Assembly: GCF_014207595.1 (NCBI RefSeq)
Contig: NZ_JACHGY010000002.1
Location: 1 to 60,787 of the forward strand
From: Algisphaera agarilytica
GTDB lineage: Bacteria; Planctomycetota; Phycisphaerae; Phycisphaerales; Phycisphaeraceae
Reading direction: 5' to 3'
DNA: 60,787 bases
Shown: positions 60,376-60,787 of the stretch, piece by piece
Layout of the letters: the number at the start of each line of letters is the position of its first letter
How positions within the stretch are numbered: position 1 is the stretch's first letter
Translations under genes and position numbers: made by a program
The notes under the pieces: generated by a model
Databases searched by the model: none
What the model saw: the letters and a program-made list of their open reading frames with translations, nothing else
Told to the model about the DNA's origin: nothing

Positions 60376-60787
60376 GATGGAGTTACTAAAAAGAAGATTA
60401 AAACCAAGTCCTTAAAGTATTTTACCAGGGCCCGGAAGAGGAGCGATACCTTAGTTTCAAGGCGGTCGAAAAGCCAATCGAGCCTTCTGTTGACGCAGGA
60501 CACCATCGGCATGGTGAGTGGCTCGGCATCACTTGGGCTCTACTCGCTAATCGCGGGGTGATCGCTGGTCCCTCAGTCGATACCCCTGCTTTGATCGATT
60601 TTCACAAAAAACCTTGGAAAGCTTGCCACTTCTGGGGTATCTTATTTGAACTTGGTTGATTGAAAACAATCGACAAACCGAGTGCGATTCTTTCCCGCCC
60701 CACGCTCTGTCGCCTTTTGGTGATCCCTCCGCGTGATGCTTCGCCGCTGTTATCCAGGTCAATTCTTTTTCAGTGTGGAGTTGTTTT
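60376..60787. other. Intergenic end of the window
   Basis: About 410 bases upstream of the cytochrome gene with no convincing coding frame. The sequence is A/T-richer than the genes. It contains an imperfect inverted pair GTTGATT/AATCGAC at about 60655-60674, which could be an operator, and presumably the promoter of the cytochrome/propeller unit. Confidence 0.4.

Overview
This window reads like a chromosomal segment of a high-GC planctomycete. It most resembles a marine or algal-polysaccharide-degrading member of the Phycisphaerae, although this is inferred from gene content and no marker gene in the window settles it. The supporting signs are four sulfatases, secreted propeller and DUF1080 (3-keto-glycoside hydrolase-like) proteins, cytochrome c/PA14-like oxidative proteins, a gene of the Verrucomicrobia/Planctomycetes-restricted Minf_1886 type, a TatC with a large extracytoplasmic insertion, and many small lineage-specific hypotheticals. 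There is no rRNA, CRISPR array, insertion sequence or phage region. Two tRNA genes (Ser-GGA, Gly-TCC) are present.

Left part (1-9.1 kb): the 3' end of a gene whose product may bind carbohydrate, then a compact catabolic locus. An AraC-type regulator is divergent from a tightly packed, often ATGA-overlapping operon. That operon encodes a three-domain monooxygenase (desaturase-type diiron domain, Rieske domain, NqrF-like FAD/NADH reductase), an aldo/keto reductase, a NodB-like deacetylase, a Gfo/Idh/MocA dehydrogenase, an IolE/MocC-like TIM-barrel isomerase, a small two-helix membrane protein and an SSS symporter. The set parallels the rhizobial moc (rhizopine) genes and is probably for uptake and oxidative opening of a methylated or otherwise substituted cyclitol or sugar.

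9.2-18 kb: a minus-strand operon of ECF sigma factor, membrane anti-sigma-like protein, secreted hypothetical, CsgG-like protein, and a giant secreted protein combining CsgG-like, propeller-like and ankyrin parts. It looks like an undescribed envelope signalling or assembly system.

18.3-22.4 kb: metal homeostasis and histidine synthesis. It holds a frameshifted FmdB-like gene, hisI with a variant metal site, a COG0523 GTPase with a His-rich stretch, and a P1B-type ATPase with a CPM motif. 22.5-37.8 kb: housekeeping genes (tRNA-Ser, truB, DUF2237, tatC, queA, nuclease, AI-2E-type permease, queuosine-precursor-type transporter, 5-FTHF cyclo-ligase, nadC, ASCH protein, TauE/SafE permease, tRNA-Gly), hypotheticals, and a lipoprotein joining a Yellow/MRJP-like propeller to a long coiled coil.

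38-45.1 kb: a transglutaminase-DUF2126 / ATP-grasp-alpha-E / transglutaminase operon, closed by an inverted pair of GC-rich repeat units. 45.3-60.4 kb: an extracellular carbohydrate-processing region. A secreted propeller protein with two DUF1080-like domains is divergent from a run of four sulfatases, three of them tandem secreted paralogues. A terminator separates these from a convergent diheme cytochrome c/propeller pair. Together the two ends of the window suggest desulfation and oxidation of glycans outside the cytoplasm, followed by import and oxidative processing of unusual monomers.
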